Below are positions 43,247 through 52,462 of a stretch of 64,000 bases of DNA, one piece after another (the stretch's first letter is position 1; each line of letters begins with the position of its first letter). Location: NCBI RefSeq assembly GCF_024519455.1, contig NZ_JALJRY010000004.1:310001-374000 (forward strand), written 5' to 3'. Under the pieces are notes generated by a model that was not told the DNA's origin, searched no databases, and was given only the letters and a program-made list of their open reading frames with translations. Source of the stretch: Streptomyces sp. STR69. GTDB lineage: Bacteria > Actinomycetota > Actinomycetes > Streptomycetales > Streptomycetaceae. The position numbers and the translations under genes were made by a program.

Positions 43247-44695
43247 TCATTGATGCTCGTCGTCCTCGGCCGCACCGGCGCGCGCCAGTACACCGAGCGG
43301 CACGGGTCTGGCGAACGGCCGCCGGGGCGGGGTGGGTTCGCACCCGGCGAGCCCCGCGACCGCGGGCCCGCACATCCGCCCCTGGCACCAGCCCATCCCG
43401 GCCCGCGTCAGCAGCTTCACGGTGCGTACGTCACCGGCGCCGAGCCCGGCCACGGCCTCGCGGATCGCACCTCCGGTCACCTCTTCGCAGCGGCACACAA
43501 CGGTGTCGTCGGTGACGAGATCCGTCCAACAGGCGGGCGGCGCGTACACGGTGTCGAGTGCGGCGAAGAACTCCCGCAGTCCCGTACGGGACTTGGCAGC
43601 CGTCGCCCACCCGCGCGGGTCGGGTACGGCACCCGTCAGGCGGGCGGCTGCGGAGCGTCCCGCGATGTGCCCTTCGGCGAGGGCGAGGTCCGCGCCGCCG
43701 ATACCGGTGGTCTCGCCGGCCGCCCAGACGCCGGGGACGTCGGTGCGTTGCTCGTCGTCGACGTGGACGTCGAGCCCTTCGAGCCGGCAGCCGAGGGTCT
43801 CGGTGAGGTCGGTGTGCGGCAGCATGCCGTGGCCGACGGCGAGGGTGTCGCAGGCGAGGCGCCGTTCGGTGCCTGGGCGGACACGCCCGTCGGTGTCGAG
43901 CGCGGCGACGGTCACCGCCTCCAGCCGCTCGGCGCCGTGCGCCTCGACGACGGTGTGCCGAGTGAGCAACTTGATGCGGTGGCGCAGGAGTTGGGCCGCG
44001 TACTGGGCGCCTTCGGCGACCTTGCCGGGCTGTGCCGCGAACGTGCGGGGCCGTCGTGCGAACGCCTTGAGGTCGGCGGACTCGATGAGCGCGGCCACCT
44101 CGACACCGGCCGCGGCGAGTCCGGTCGCCACGGGGAGGAGGAGCGGGCCGGTGCCGGCGACCACGGCGGTTCGTCCCGGGACGGCGAGGGAGCCCTTGAG
44201 CATGGCCTGCGCGCCGCCCGCGGAGAGGACTCCGGGGAGGGTCCAGCCGGGGAAGGGGAGGACCTTCTCGTAGCCGCCGGTGGCGAGGAGGACGGCGTCG
44301 GCACGGATCTCGACGGGGACTTCCTGTTCGGGGCCGAGGAGGGCGTGCACGGTGAAGGAGTCACGGGGGCTGCTTCCGTCGGCAGTACGGTCACCCTCTC
44401 GGTTCGACCTCCGCTCCACGAACCAGATGTGATGGTCCGTCAAGTGGGTTACGCGGCCTGCCTCCACGTGGCGGGCGAGGGCGTCGCTGAGCCGCCGCCA
44501 TGTGCGCCACCGGTGGTGCAGGGCCTGCGGTCGCGCGGCGCGCAGTTCGGCGGCGGGCTGACGGTAGAACTGGCCGCCCGCCAGCGCCGCCGAGTCGAGC
44601 AGCGTGACCCGGACGCCGTGGGCCGCGGCGGCCACGGTGGCGGCGAGTCCCGCCGGGCCCGCGCCGATCACGGCGAGGTGCGGTCGGTCAGTCAT
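43247..44695 (-). CDS. D-hydroxyproline dehydrogenase, FAD/NAD-type large subunit
   Basis: 482 residues. AVIGAGPAGLAATVAAAAHG is the FAD loop; a second dinucleotide-type fold begins near AVVAGTGPLLLPVATGL. The C-terminal VVCRCEEVTGGAIREAV ... MGWCQGRMCG is a BFD-like [2Fe-2S] domain. Such proteins form heteromeric D-hydroxyproline or opine/sarcosine-type dehydrogenases with the small ferredoxin-like and DAO-like subunits encoded just upstream. The start overlaps the small subunit by 8 bases. Confidence 0.87.
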   Translation of the reverse strand: MTDRPHLAVIGAGPAGLAATVAAAAHGVRVTLLDSAALAGGQFYRQPAAELRAARPQALHHRWRTWRRLSDALARHVEAGRVTHLTDHHIWFVERRSNREGDRTADGSSPRDSFTVHALLGPEQEVPVEIRADAVLLATGGYEKVLPFPGWTLPGVLSAGGAQAMLKGSLAVPGRTAVVAGTGPLLLPVATGLAAAGVEVAALIESADLKAFARRPRTFAAQPGKVAEGAQYAAQLLRHRIKLLTRHTVVEAHGAERLEAVTVAALDTDGRVRPGTERRLACDTLAVGHGMLPHTDLTETLGCRLEGLDVHVDDEQRTDVPGVWAAGETTGIGGADLALAEGHIAGRSAAARLTGAVPDPRGWATAAKSRTGLREFFAALDTVYAPPACWTDLVTDDTVVCRCEEVTGGAIREAVAGLGAGDVRTVKLLTRAGMGWCQGRMCGPAVAGLAGCEPTPPRRPFARPVPLGVLARAGAAEDDEHQ

Positions 44696-44996
44696 CGTGG
44701 CCCGTTCCGTCCTGTGTGCGGATGGCGTCTCCCGGGTGCAACAGCACCAGGCAGGCCCGTTGGTTCGGGCGGTCGTTGACGGTGACGAGGCAGTCGTAGC
44801 AGACCCCGATGCCGCAGAAGACGCCGCGCGGCGCTCCCCCGACCCGGGTGGTGCGCCAGGACGTCACGCCCGCCGACCACAGTGCGGCGGCGACGGTCCG
44901 GCCGGGGACTGCCTCGATCTCACGGCCGTCCAGGGTGACCGTGAAGGCCGGTCCCGGGCGGGCGTCGGCGAGGTCCTGCGGGGATCCTGAGCTCAC
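44688..44996 (-). CDS. D-hydroxyproline dehydrogenase, small [2Fe-2S] subunit
   Basis: 102 residues. GVFCGIGVCYDCLVTVNDRPNQRACLV carries the four cysteines of a plant-type ferredoxin cluster in the compact 2Fe-2S_4 form of opine/proline dehydrogenase gamma-type subunits. It overlaps both neighbours, so the three subunits are translated together. Confidence 0.88.
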   Translation of the reverse strand: MSSGSPQDLADARPGPAFTVTLDGREIEAVPGRTVAAALWSAGVTSWRTTRVGGAPRGVFCGIGVCYDCLVTVNDRPNQRACLVLLHPGDAIRTQDGTGHDD

Positions 44997-46147
44997 TTGC
45001 CCTCCTGGTCCGGGAAGCGGTCGGGGCGGAAGGGTGCCAGGTCCAGGTCGGGGGCCTTGCCGCCGAGCAGTTGGGCGATCAAGTGCCCGGTGCCGGTGGC
45101 GAGTCCGATGCCGGCGCCCTCGTGTCCGCAGGCGTGGACGAGGCCGGGGGCCCGGGGGTCGGGGCCGATGGCGGGGAGGTGGTCCGGCAGGTAGGGGCGG
45201 AAGCCGAGATAGGAGCGCATCGCCCGTACGTCGGCCAGGAACGGGAACAGCCGGGTCGCGCCCGCCGCCAGCGCCCGGACGATCGGCAGCGAGAACTCCC
45301 GGTCGAAACCGACGCGTTCACGGCTGGCGCCGATCAGGACGGGTCCGGCGGCCGTGCCTTCCACGACGGGTGAGGTCTGCAGGGCGGCAGAGTCGCTGGC
45401 CACGTCGGCCACGTAGTCGGCGGCGTACACCTTGTGGTGGATCAGGCGCGGGAGCGGTTCGGTGACGAGGACGAAGCCGCGGCGCGGGAGGACGGGGAGG
45501 ATGACGCCTGCGAGGGCGGCGAGTTCGCCGCCCCAGGTGCCGGCGGCGTTGATCACGGTCGGGGCGAGGATGTCGCCCGGGGCTGTGCGGACACCTTGGA
45601 CCGTTCCATCGGCCTTGCGGAGTACGGCCGTCACCGTGCGGCCGGTGAACAGGCGGGCGCCGGATGCCCGGACGAGGTGGGCGGCGGCCAGGGCGGGCAT
45701 CACCTGGCGGTCCTGGGGGTAGTACACGCCGCCCGGGAGGCCCGGGGCGAGGCGGGGTTCGAGGTCGTACAGGGCCTCGGCGTCGACCGGTTCGGCGACG
45801 ACGCCGGCGGTGCGCTGTTCCCCGGCGAAGCGTTCCAAGGCGGTGAGCCCGCTGGGCGTGGAGGCCACGACGAGGCCGCCTTTCGCCTCGTACTCGATGA
45901 ACTCCCCCAGACCCTCCGCAAGTTGTGCCCACAGGCGGGCGGAGAGGAGGGCGAGGTCGAGTTCGGGGCCGGGTTCCTTGTCGGAGACGAGCAGGTTGCC
46001 CTCGCCGGCGCCGGTCGTGCCGCCGGACACCGGGCCGCGATCCACGATGACGACATCGAGGCCTGCCCGGGCCGCGTAGAGGGCGCAGGCCGCGCCCACC
46101 ACTCCGGCTCCGACGACCACGACATCGCAGGTCAGTCGCTTGCTCAC
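44993..46147 (-). CDS. D-hydroxyproline dehydrogenase, DAO-type FAD catalytic subunit
   Basis: 384 residues, glycine/D-amino-acid oxidase family. DVVVVGAGVVGAACALYAARAG is the FAD loop and GHEGAGIGLATGTGHLIAQLL the C-terminal FAD contact. It should oxidise cis-4-hydroxy-D-proline to the pyrroline. First gene of the operon; ATG lies 9 bases after a perfect 11-base palindrome, and its end overlaps the [2Fe-2S] subunit. Confidence 0.88.
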   Translation of the reverse strand: MSKRLTCDVVVVGAGVVGAACALYAARAGLDVVIVDRGPVSGGTTGAGEGNLLVSDKEPGPELDLALLSARLWAQLAEGLGEFIEYEAKGGLVVASTPSGLTALERFAGEQRTAGVVAEPVDAEALYDLEPRLAPGLPGGVYYPQDRQVMPALAAAHLVRASGARLFTGRTVTAVLRKADGTVQGVRTAPGDILAPTVINAAGTWGGELAALAGVILPVLPRRGFVLVTEPLPRLIHHKVYAADYVADVASDSAALQTSPVVEGTAAGPVLIGASRERVGFDREFSLPIVRALAAGATRLFPFLADVRAMRSYLGFRPYLPDHLPAIGPDPRAPGLVHACGHEGAGIGLATGTGHLIAQLLGGKAPDLDLAPFRPDRFPDQEGK

Positions 46148-46155
46148 ATCAGTAC

Positions 46156-46166
46156 TATGTCACATA
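46156..46166. promoter_or_regulatory. Perfect palindrome TATGTCACATA, candidate operator of the hydroxyproline operon
   Basis: TATGT-C-ACATA is symmetric about a central C and sits 9 bases upstream of the first start codon. Related sequences precede the deaminase gene (43237) and the GntR gene (41250). A GntR/FCD protein is encoded in the cluster and commonly binds short dyads of this size. Confidence 0.6.
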
Positions 46167-46276
46167 CCTCTCTGGCTGAGTATGTCCCCGCGCGAATGTC
46201 ACCGCTGAGGGCGGCACGTGAAAAGGGTCTGATGCACGATCGGGTGACATCTGAACTGGCTTGCCCTGTGGGGGGT

Positions 46277-46396
46277 GCCCTGCAGGCACAACCGGTCCGG
46301 CACCGGTTTCGGCCCCTGCGACCACTCAGGCCAGGACGGCAGCAGCGGCTCGCTCACTGCCCACAAGTCGTCGTCTACGATCCGCGGCCGAGTCAT
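46277..46396 (-). mobile_element. IS5-family transposase N-terminal remnant
   Basis: The 40 residues from ATG 46396, MTRPRIVDDDLWAVSEPLLP then PGPKPVPDRLCLQG-like sequence (SQGPKPVPDRLCLQG), match the first helix region of IS5-group transposases widespread in Streptomyces. After CLQG the frame continues with unrelated residues, so all but the first tenth is gone. No complete terminal repeats could be defined. The rest of 46167-46544 shows no gene. Confidence 0.7.
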
Positions 46397-46544
46397 CACA
46401 CCCACCCGACCGATCGGATCGTCACAACAGTCACGCCCGACCAGGACCGCCCAGCAAGATCCTGTTACGAGCTCTGAGCAGCTCACGCCAGTTCGTCTCA
46501 CGTCCATCCCCACAGCCCGCTGTGAACCACTGGAGACGGGATGC

Positions 46545-46582
46545 AAAAGGAGGCTCCCCGCACCTGACACGGGAAGCCTCCT
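46545..46582 (-). terminator. Rho-independent terminator of the GH3 operon
   Basis: On the minus strand AGGAGGCT-t-CCCG pairs with CGGG-g-AGCCTCCT and is followed directly by TTTT. It begins 20 bases after the GH3 stop. Confidence 0.85.
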
Positions 46583-46602
46583 GGCCTGCGGAGTACCCGA
46601 GG

Positions 46603-48918
46603 TCAGCCCGGGAGCCCCCTGACGGGCGTGGTCATGGTGCGGGTGCTGTCGACGATGCGCTCGTCTCCTTGCAGGGTCACCTGGACGGGAACGCCACGGT
46701 CGCCCGCCGACCGGGCGACGGTGAGGGTGAGGTCGCCGGGTTCGACGCGTCGGCGAAGGTCTCTCCCGGTGAAGGCGGCCATGTCCGTGTGGACCTCGAA
46801 CTCGACGACACGGGTCTCACCGGCGGCGAGGTCGACGCGAGTGAAGGCGATGAGTTGGCGGACCGGGCGGGTGACCGAGGCGACCGGGTCGGTGAGGTAG
46901 AGCTGGGGGACGCAAGTGCCCGCGCGCTCACCGGTGTTGGAGACCCTGGCCCGCAACGTGATCGTGGCGTCGACGGACACCACGGCTTCGTCGACGGACG
47001 CGCTCTCGATCTCGAAGGTCGTGTACGACAGACCGTGCCCGAACGGGAACGCGGGTGTGGGGTCGATGTTGCTCACACCATCGCTCTTGAGGGCGAGCGG
47101 AGGCGCCAGGTAGGTGCCCGGCTGGCCGGCCTCGTCGCCCGGGATCTGGACCGGCAGGCGCCCGGAGGGGTTGATCCGGCCCGAGAGGACACCGGCGATC
47201 GCCCCCGCCCCTTCCTCGCCGGGGAAGAACGCCTGGACCGTGGCGCCCGCCCGCCACGCGTGCCGGCCGATGGCGTACGGACGGCCCGAAAGGACGACGA
47301 GGACGGCTTGGTTCGCCGCGTCGAGGACGGCCTCCACCAGTTCGTCCTGGACTCCGGGGAGTGTCAGCACGCTGACGTCGCAGCCCTCGCCGGAGGAACC
47401 GTGTCCGAACATCCCGGAGCGGTCACCGACGACGAGGACCGTCACGTCGGCCGCGGCTGCGGCGGCCACCGCGGCGGCGATGCCGCTGCGGTCGTCCCCG
47501 ATGACTTGGCAACCGGTCTCGTGGCGGACCTCGGCGTCGGGGAACTCGCGCCGGAAGGCGTCGAGCACCGTGGGCGCCTCGACTCCCAGGGGGGTGTCGG
47601 GGTAGTGGGGCAGTACGTGGTTGGGGAACGAGTAGCAGCCGAACAGGCACCGGACGTCGGCGGCCGCGGGACCGATCACGGCGACGGAGCGCGCGCCGGT
47701 GAGCGGCAGCAGGTCCGAGGAGTTGTCGAGCAGGACGACGGACTCCTCGGCCAACTCGCGTGCGACGGAGCGGTTTCGGGCCGAGTCGAAGTCGGCGGGA
47801 GCGGTGTACTGCCCGGGCTTCCAGTCTGGATCGAGCAGGCCGAGTTCGGCCTTCTGGGTCAGGACCCGCAGTACCGCGCGGTCGACGAGATCCGCCGGCA
47901 TTCCGTCGTCCAGGAGCGGCCCCCCGTATGCGGTGGTGTGGGGCAGTTCGACGTCGATTCCGGCCCGGAGCGCGGCACGTGCCGCGCCCGGGATGTCGGC
48001 CGCCACGTGGTGCAGGGAGGCGAGGAACGCGATCGCCCAGTAGTCGGACACCACCGTGCCCTCGAATCCCCAGCTGTCACGCAGCAGTCGGGTCAGGAGT
48101 TCCTCGCTGGCACCACAGGGCACGCCGTCTATGTCGTTGTAGGCGTTCATGACCGAGCCGACCCGGCCCTTCACCACGGCCTTCTCGAACGGCACGAGGA
48201 TCAGGTCGGCGAGTTCGCGGGGACCGACGGCGGCGGGGGCGTGGTTACGGGCGGCCCTCGATGCGGAGTAACCGGCGAAGTGCTTCAGCGTGGCGACGAC
48301 GCCTGCCGACTGCAGCCCCTGCACGTAGGACAGGCCGAGTTCGGACACGAGGTAGGGGTCCTCTCCGAGGGTCTCCTCGACCCGGCCCCAGCGGTAGTCG
48401 CGTACGACGTCCACGACGGGTGACAGTCCCTGGTGGATACCGACGGCCGCCATGTCCGAGCCGATGGCCGCTGCCATGCGGTGGACGAGGTCGGGGTTGA
48501 AGGCGGCTGCCCAGGCGAGCGGTGTGGGGTAGACCGTGGCCTGCCAGGCGGTGAACCCGGTGAGGCACTCCTCGTGGGCAATGGCCGGGATGCCGAAGCG
48601 GTTGGCCGCTGTCACCCGCTCCTGGAACTCCGCGAGGCGCTTGCGGCCCGCCTCCGGTTCGACCGGCGCCGTACCGAACACCCGGGTCAGATGCCCGAGA
48701 CCGTCGACGATCGCTTCTTCGAAGCTCTCGGCGCCGCGGAAGGTGTCCTGCATCGGGGCCACGTCGCCGGACTCGTCGTGGCCGGGCCAGGTGCTGCCGA
48801 GCTGTGCGACCTTCTCGGCCCTGGTCATGGTGTCGAGGAGGGCCCGCGCGCGAACGGACGCCGGCAGGGCGGGATCGTTCCACAGCCCGGTCGTCGGGCG
48901 CTCGTCGCTGATCGTCAA
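46603..48918 (-). CDS. GH3 family beta-glucosidase/beta-xylosidase
   Basis: 771 residues without a signal, so intracellular. GH3 N-domain: KHFAGYSASRAARNHAP and the nucleophile Asp292 in TVVSDYW; C-domain follows, then a fibronectin-III-like domain (HGLSYTTFEIESASVD ...). The start is TTG at 48918, because the frame has no ATG/GTG at the domain edge and GGATGAG lies just upstream; a start at 49065 would add 49 unrelated residues. It is downstream of an ABC importer on the same strand, hydrolysing the imported oligosaccharide. Confidence 0.88.
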   Translation of the reverse strand: MTISDERPTTGLWNDPALPASVRARALLDTMTRAEKVAQLGSTWPGHDESGDVAPMQDTFRGAESFEEAIVDGLGHLTRVFGTAPVEPEAGRKRLAEFQERVTAANRFGIPAIAHEECLTGFTAWQATVYPTPLAWAAAFNPDLVHRMAAAIGSDMAAVGIHQGLSPVVDVVRDYRWGRVEETLGEDPYLVSELGLSYVQGLQSAGVVATLKHFAGYSASRAARNHAPAAVGPRELADLILVPFEKAVVKGRVGSVMNAYNDIDGVPCGASEELLTRLLRDSWGFEGTVVSDYWAIAFLASLHHVAADIPGAARAALRAGIDVELPHTTAYGGPLLDDGMPADLVDRAVLRVLTQKAELGLLDPDWKPGQYTAPADFDSARNRSVARELAEESVVLLDNSSDLLPLTGARSVAVIGPAAADVRCLFGCYSFPNHVLPHYPDTPLGVEAPTVLDAFRREFPDAEVRHETGCQVIGDDRSGIAAAVAAAAAADVTVLVVGDRSGMFGHGSSGEGCDVSVLTLPGVQDELVEAVLDAANQAVLVVLSGRPYAIGRHAWRAGATVQAFFPGEEGAGAIAGVLSGRINPSGRLPVQIPGDEAGQPGTYLAPPLALKSDGVSNIDPTPAFPFGHGLSYTTFEIESASVDEAVVSVDATITLRARVSNTGERAGTCVPQLYLTDPVASVTRPVRQLIAFTRVDLAAGETRVVEFEVHTDMAAFTGRDLRRRVEPGDLTLTVARSAGDRGVPVQVTLQGDERIVDSTRTMTTPVRGLPG

Positions 48919-49111
48919 GGTCTCATCCGTTCTGTTGCGGGGGGGGTGCGCGAGAGCGCGCGAATGGTCCAAGGGGCCGAGGGGATACTGCCGACCGGGA
49001 AGGGAGTGGGCCCGGGCGCCGGTCCGGCGGTCATGGGGAGGCAGACACGCCGGACTGCGTCGCACGGGGGGAGTCGGCGCCTTTCGGCGTCCGGGCCCCG
49101 AACAGGGTGGC

Positions 49112-49138
49112 GTCCCGCTTCGGCGAATCCGGCGGGAC
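49112..49138 (-). terminator. Hairpin between permease and GH3 genes
   Basis: GTCCCGC (49112-49118) pairs with GCGGGAC (49132-49138) across 13 bases. It lies 10 bases after the permease stop within a 229-base gap. It may weaken read-through and set the ratio of transporter to glucosidase. Confidence 0.45.
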
Positions 49139-49147
49139 TCGGCACCG

Positions 49148-49966
49148 TTACTTGCCGCCGGCTCCCATCAGACCCGCGACGAGGGCGCGGCGGGCGAAGA
49201 GGTAGACGACGAGGATGGGGACCGCGGACATCAGCACCGCGGCCAGCAGGGCCGGCACGTTCGACCCGTACTCGGAGACGAAGTTGTACAGGCCCAGTGT
49301 CACCACCTTGTTGTCGTTCGACTGGGTCATGATCAGCGGGAACAGGAAGCCGTTCCACGCCTGGAGGGCCGTGAAGACGCACGTGGTCGCGATGGCCGAC
49401 TTCGACATCGGGACGACCAGCGTCAGCAGGGTCCGGGCCGGGCTCGCGCCGTCCAGGGCCATGGCCTCGTACAGCTCGTTGGAGATGTCCCGCATCCCGC
49501 CGCTGAGGACCAGCACGCTCACCGGCAGCGCGAACGCGGCGGTGGGCAGGATGATGCCCCACAGGGTGTCGTAGAAGCCGAGATTGTTGATGATCAGGAA
49601 GAGCGGGATGATCACCGCCTGCGAGGGGATCGCCAGGCCCAGCAGGAACAGGCGGAACACGCCCTTGGTCATCCAGCCCCGGCCGCGCACCACGGCGTAG
49701 CTGATCGGGACCGCGAGCGCCAGCACGATGGCGACCGTGGCCACCGCGACGACGACGGTGTTCCAGATGTACTGCAGGAAGCCGCTGTCCAGGACCGTGC
49801 GGAAGTTGTCCAGGGTCACGGTGTCGGGGATCGAGACGGGGCCCTTGTCGGTGTACGTCGTCTGCGGCTGTACCGCCGTGTTCACCAGCGCGTACAGCGG
49901 GACGCCGATGATCAACAGCCAGACCAGGGTGGCAGCGCCGGCGAGGTAGTTCGGGCGCGTCCTCAC
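49148..49966 (-). CDS. Carbohydrate ABC permease (MalG type) of the GH3 operon
   Basis: 272 residues from GTG at 49966, overlapping the upstream permease stop (GTGA) with GGAGGGG before it. EAA loop: LYEAMALDGASPARTLLTLVVP. Six membrane segments. No ATPase gene in the operon. Confidence 0.92.
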   Translation of the reverse strand: MRTRPNYLAGAATLVWLLIIGVPLYALVNTAVQPQTTYTDKGPVSIPDTVTLDNFRTVLDSGFLQYIWNTVVVAVATVAIVLALAVPISYAVVRGRGWMTKGVFRLFLLGLAIPSQAVIIPLFLIINNLGFYDTLWGIILPTAAFALPVSVLVLSGGMRDISNELYEAMALDGASPARTLLTLVVPMSKSAIATTCVFTALQAWNGFLFPLIMTQSNDNKVVTLGLYNFVSEYGSNVPALLAAVLMSAVPILVVYLFARRALVAGLMGAGGK

Positions 49967-50895
49967 AGCCCCTCCATCGTGCTCGTCATCTTGTCGTACC
50001 CGCTGAGCTTCGTGAGGAGGACCGAGGCGGCGGTGGCGAGCAGCAGCAGGAAGCTGGCGATGGCGCTCGCATAGCCGTAGTCGTAGGTCCGGAAGGCCGT
50101 CTGGTACATGGAGAACGGCAGGATTGAGGTGTCCGTGCCGGGTCCGCCGTTGGTCAGCAGCAGCACGATGTCGAAGGCCGTGAGGCCGCCGACGACCATG
50201 AAGATGGTCGAAGTGATCATCGTGTTGCGCAGCTGCGGCAGGGTGATGTGGACGAACTGCCGGACCCGTCCCGCGCCGTCGATCGAGGCAGCCTGATAGA
50301 GCGTGTGCGGGATGGCCCGGGCGGCGCCCTGGTAGAGCAGGCTGTGGAAGGGGACGAACTGCCAGGTGGTCACGAGGACCAGGCAGGCGATCGCACCCTG
50401 CTGGGTACCCATCGGATCGGAACCGAAGAGCCATTCGAACTTCGATGGAAGACCGAAGTTCGGGTCCAGCAGCTGGCGCCACATGACGGCCGTTGCCGCT
50501 GTGGACAGCAGCAGCGGCAGGAAGAACAGCGCCGACAGGACCGCCCGGTTGCGCTGGGGACCGGCCGCCCAGACGCCCAGCAGGATGCTGACCGGCGCCT
50601 GCACCACGATGTTCCCGATCAGCAGGACCCCTGTGACCACGGTGGACTGCCAGACCTGACTGTCGCCGAAGAACCGCGACCAGTTCGCCGTGCCGGTGAA
50701 CTGCGGTGGGTTCAGGCCGTCCCAGTGCGTGAAGGAGAGGTAGAGCACGCCCACCATCGGCGCGACGGCGAAGACGAGGAAGAACAGCAGCCCGGGAACC
50801 GCCCAGGCCACGCCGGGCCGCTCCAGGGTGGGCGGAGCGGCCCGGTCACGCACCCGCTGCTTGCGCATGGGCCGTGAAGTCGTTGCGGAGACCAC
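49963..50895 (-). CDS. Carbohydrate ABC permease (MalF type) of the GH3 operon
   Basis: 310 residues from GTG at 50895, preceded by GGAAGG. AVPGLLFFLVFAVAPMVGVLYLS opens the membrane part; EAA loop LYQAASIDGAGRVRQFVHITLP; TAFDIVLLLTNGGPGTDT is typical. Partner of the next permease. Confidence 0.92.
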   Translation of the reverse strand: MVSATTSRPMRKQRVRDRAAPPTLERPGVAWAVPGLLFFLVFAVAPMVGVLYLSFTHWDGLNPPQFTGTANWSRFFGDSQVWQSTVVTGVLLIGNIVVQAPVSILLGVWAAGPQRNRAVLSALFFLPLLLSTAATAVMWRQLLDPNFGLPSKFEWLFGSDPMGTQQGAIACLVLVTTWQFVPFHSLLYQGAARAIPHTLYQAASIDGAGRVRQFVHITLPQLRNTMITSTIFMVVGGLTAFDIVLLLTNGGPGTDTSILPFSMYQTAFRTYDYGYASAIASFLLLLATAASVLLTKLSGYDKMTSTMEGL

Positions 50896-50909
50896 GTGGA
50901 CGCGCCTTC

Positions 50910-52193
50910 CTACTTCTTGATCGCCAGAACCGCGCTGACGAACTGCTCCGGCGAGCTCTGCCCGTTGAACAGCTTCTGGATCTCGGTCAGCAGCGGCGTG
51001 CCGAGGGTGAGGCCGAGCGCCTGGTCCCAGGACTGGGTGAAGGAGGGTGCCTTCTGCACCAGGTCGTACTGGAACTTGGCGTACGCCGGGTCGGCCGCCT
51101 TGGTGAGGTACTGCGCGGCGTTGGAGGTGACCGGCACCTCACCCTTCTCGACCAGCCCCTGCACGTAGCTGTCGCTGTAGGTGGTCTGCAGGAAGTCCGT
51201 CGCGGTCTGCATGGCGGCGGAAGTGGTCACCGAAAGGTAGTTCGTGGGGTTGCCGACCACGTTGGCGGCATCGCCCTTGCCTCCCTCCACAGAGGGGAAG
51301 GCCACGTATCCCAGGCCGTTCTTCGCGAAGTCGGGGGCCTCGGCCAGCTGGGTCGCGTACTCCCACGAGCCCATCAGCACCATGGCCGCCTTGCCCTTGT
51401 TGAGCAGCGTGGAGGTGCCGCCGGCGCCGTAGTTGACCGATCCGAACTTCTTGCCGAACGCGCCGCTGTCCACCAGCTCCTTGATCATCTGCGCGGTCTT
51501 GAGGATGGCGGGGTCCTTCCACTGCGACCAGTCGCCGCCCTGGATCTTGTCGAACAGCTTCGGCCCCGCGAGGCGGTCGACGAGGTACTCGACCCACATC
51601 AGCTCGGTCCACGAGGAGCTGGCGTTGCCGGCGAGCGCGAAGGGCGTGATGCCCTTGCCCTTGAAGACCTTGACCAGGTTCTGCAGCTCGGCGTAGGTCG
51701 TCGGCGGCTCGACGCCCGCGTCGGCGAAGACCTTCTTGTTGTAGAAGAGGAACACCGGCTGGGTGCCCCGGCAGGGGATGCCGACCAGCTTGCCGCCGAC
51801 CTTGCCCGCGGCCAGGGCGGACGGCAGGAAGTGCGACTCCAGGGCCGTGTCCAGCGTGACCAGCTTCCCGGCCGTGACGTAGTCGTTCAGGCTGCCGCCG
51901 CCCCAGCTGAAGAACACCCCGGGCATCTTGGCCGAGCCCATCGCGGTCCGCAGCTTGTCCTTGTACCCGTCCGTGGCGATGACGGTCATGCTGACCTTGC
52001 CCTTGCCGGCGGAATTGAAGGTGTCCACCGCCGCCTTCTGGACGGAGTTGGTCGGGTCCTGCAGCGTCCAGAAGTCGACGTTGCCTGTGGGCGAGGACGT
52101 GGAGCTGGCGGACGAGCCACAGCCGGCCACGGTGACGCTCAGCGTGGTCGCCGCCGTCGCGGTGAGGAACCATCTCCGGGACACACTGTTCAT
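50910..52193 (-). CDS. Sugar-binding lipoprotein of the GH3 operon
   Basis: 427 residues. The signal contains a twin-arginine pattern (SRRWFLT) and a proper lipobox VAGC, so it is likely a lipoprotein, possibly Tat-exported. The mature part (VDFWTLQDPTNSVQKAAVDTF ... VLMGSWEYATQL) belongs to solute-binding family 1. GAAAGGTG precedes the ATG. Heads the operon SBP-permease-permease-GH3. Confidence 0.9.
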   Translation of the reverse strand: MNSVSRRWFLTATAATTLSVTVAGCGSSASSTSSPTGNVDFWTLQDPTNSVQKAAVDTFNSAGKGKVSMTVIATDGYKDKLRTAMGSAKMPGVFFSWGGGSLNDYVTAGKLVTLDTALESHFLPSALAAGKVGGKLVGIPCRGTQPVFLFYNKKVFADAGVEPPTTYAELQNLVKVFKGKGITPFALAGNASSSWTELMWVEYLVDRLAGPKLFDKIQGGDWSQWKDPAILKTAQMIKELVDSGAFGKKFGSVNYGAGGTSTLLNKGKAAMVLMGSWEYATQLAEAPDFAKNGLGYVAFPSVEGGKGDAANVVGNPTNYLSVTTSAAMQTATDFLQTTYSDSYVQGLVEKGEVPVTSNAAQYLTKAADPAYAKFQYDLVQKAPSFTQSWDQALGLTLGTPLLTEIQKLFNGQSSPEQFVSAVLAIKK

Positions 52194-52411
52194 CGTTGAA
52201 CACCTTTCGAGTCAGCAGGATCCCTTCGCGGGTGAACTGCACCCGGCAGGCCGTCCCGGGCCTGCCCGCACTGGGGGATCTGGGTCGATGGCCATGACCG
52301 TCAGGTGCTGTTGCGCAAGTGTTGCGGTTCCGTTGCTCCTGCGGTTGAGCTGGCGTCGGTCACGTTAAGCGGCGCAATTCGGCCGCGGCAATATCGGAGC
52401 GAAATCACTTC

Positions 52412-52424
52412 CGAAAGACTTTCG
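52412..52424. promoter_or_regulatory. LacI-type operator CGAAAGACTTTCG upstream of the GH3/ABC operon
   Basis: A perfect 6-base dyad around a central A. The same dyad with central T occurs at 53642-53654 upstream of the GH95 gene. It lies 219 bases upstream of the binding-protein start and just beyond the 3' end of the LacI gene at 52463. The rest of 52194-52462 holds no gene. Confidence 0.65.
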
Positions 52425-52462
52425 CTGTCCGAGGGCTTGCGGAACCGGCTCGGGGTTCGTCC

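Noticed and set aside
46261..48423. A 720-codon plus-strand frame
   Set aside because: It lies opposite the GH3 gene and continues through its terminator; no domain signal.
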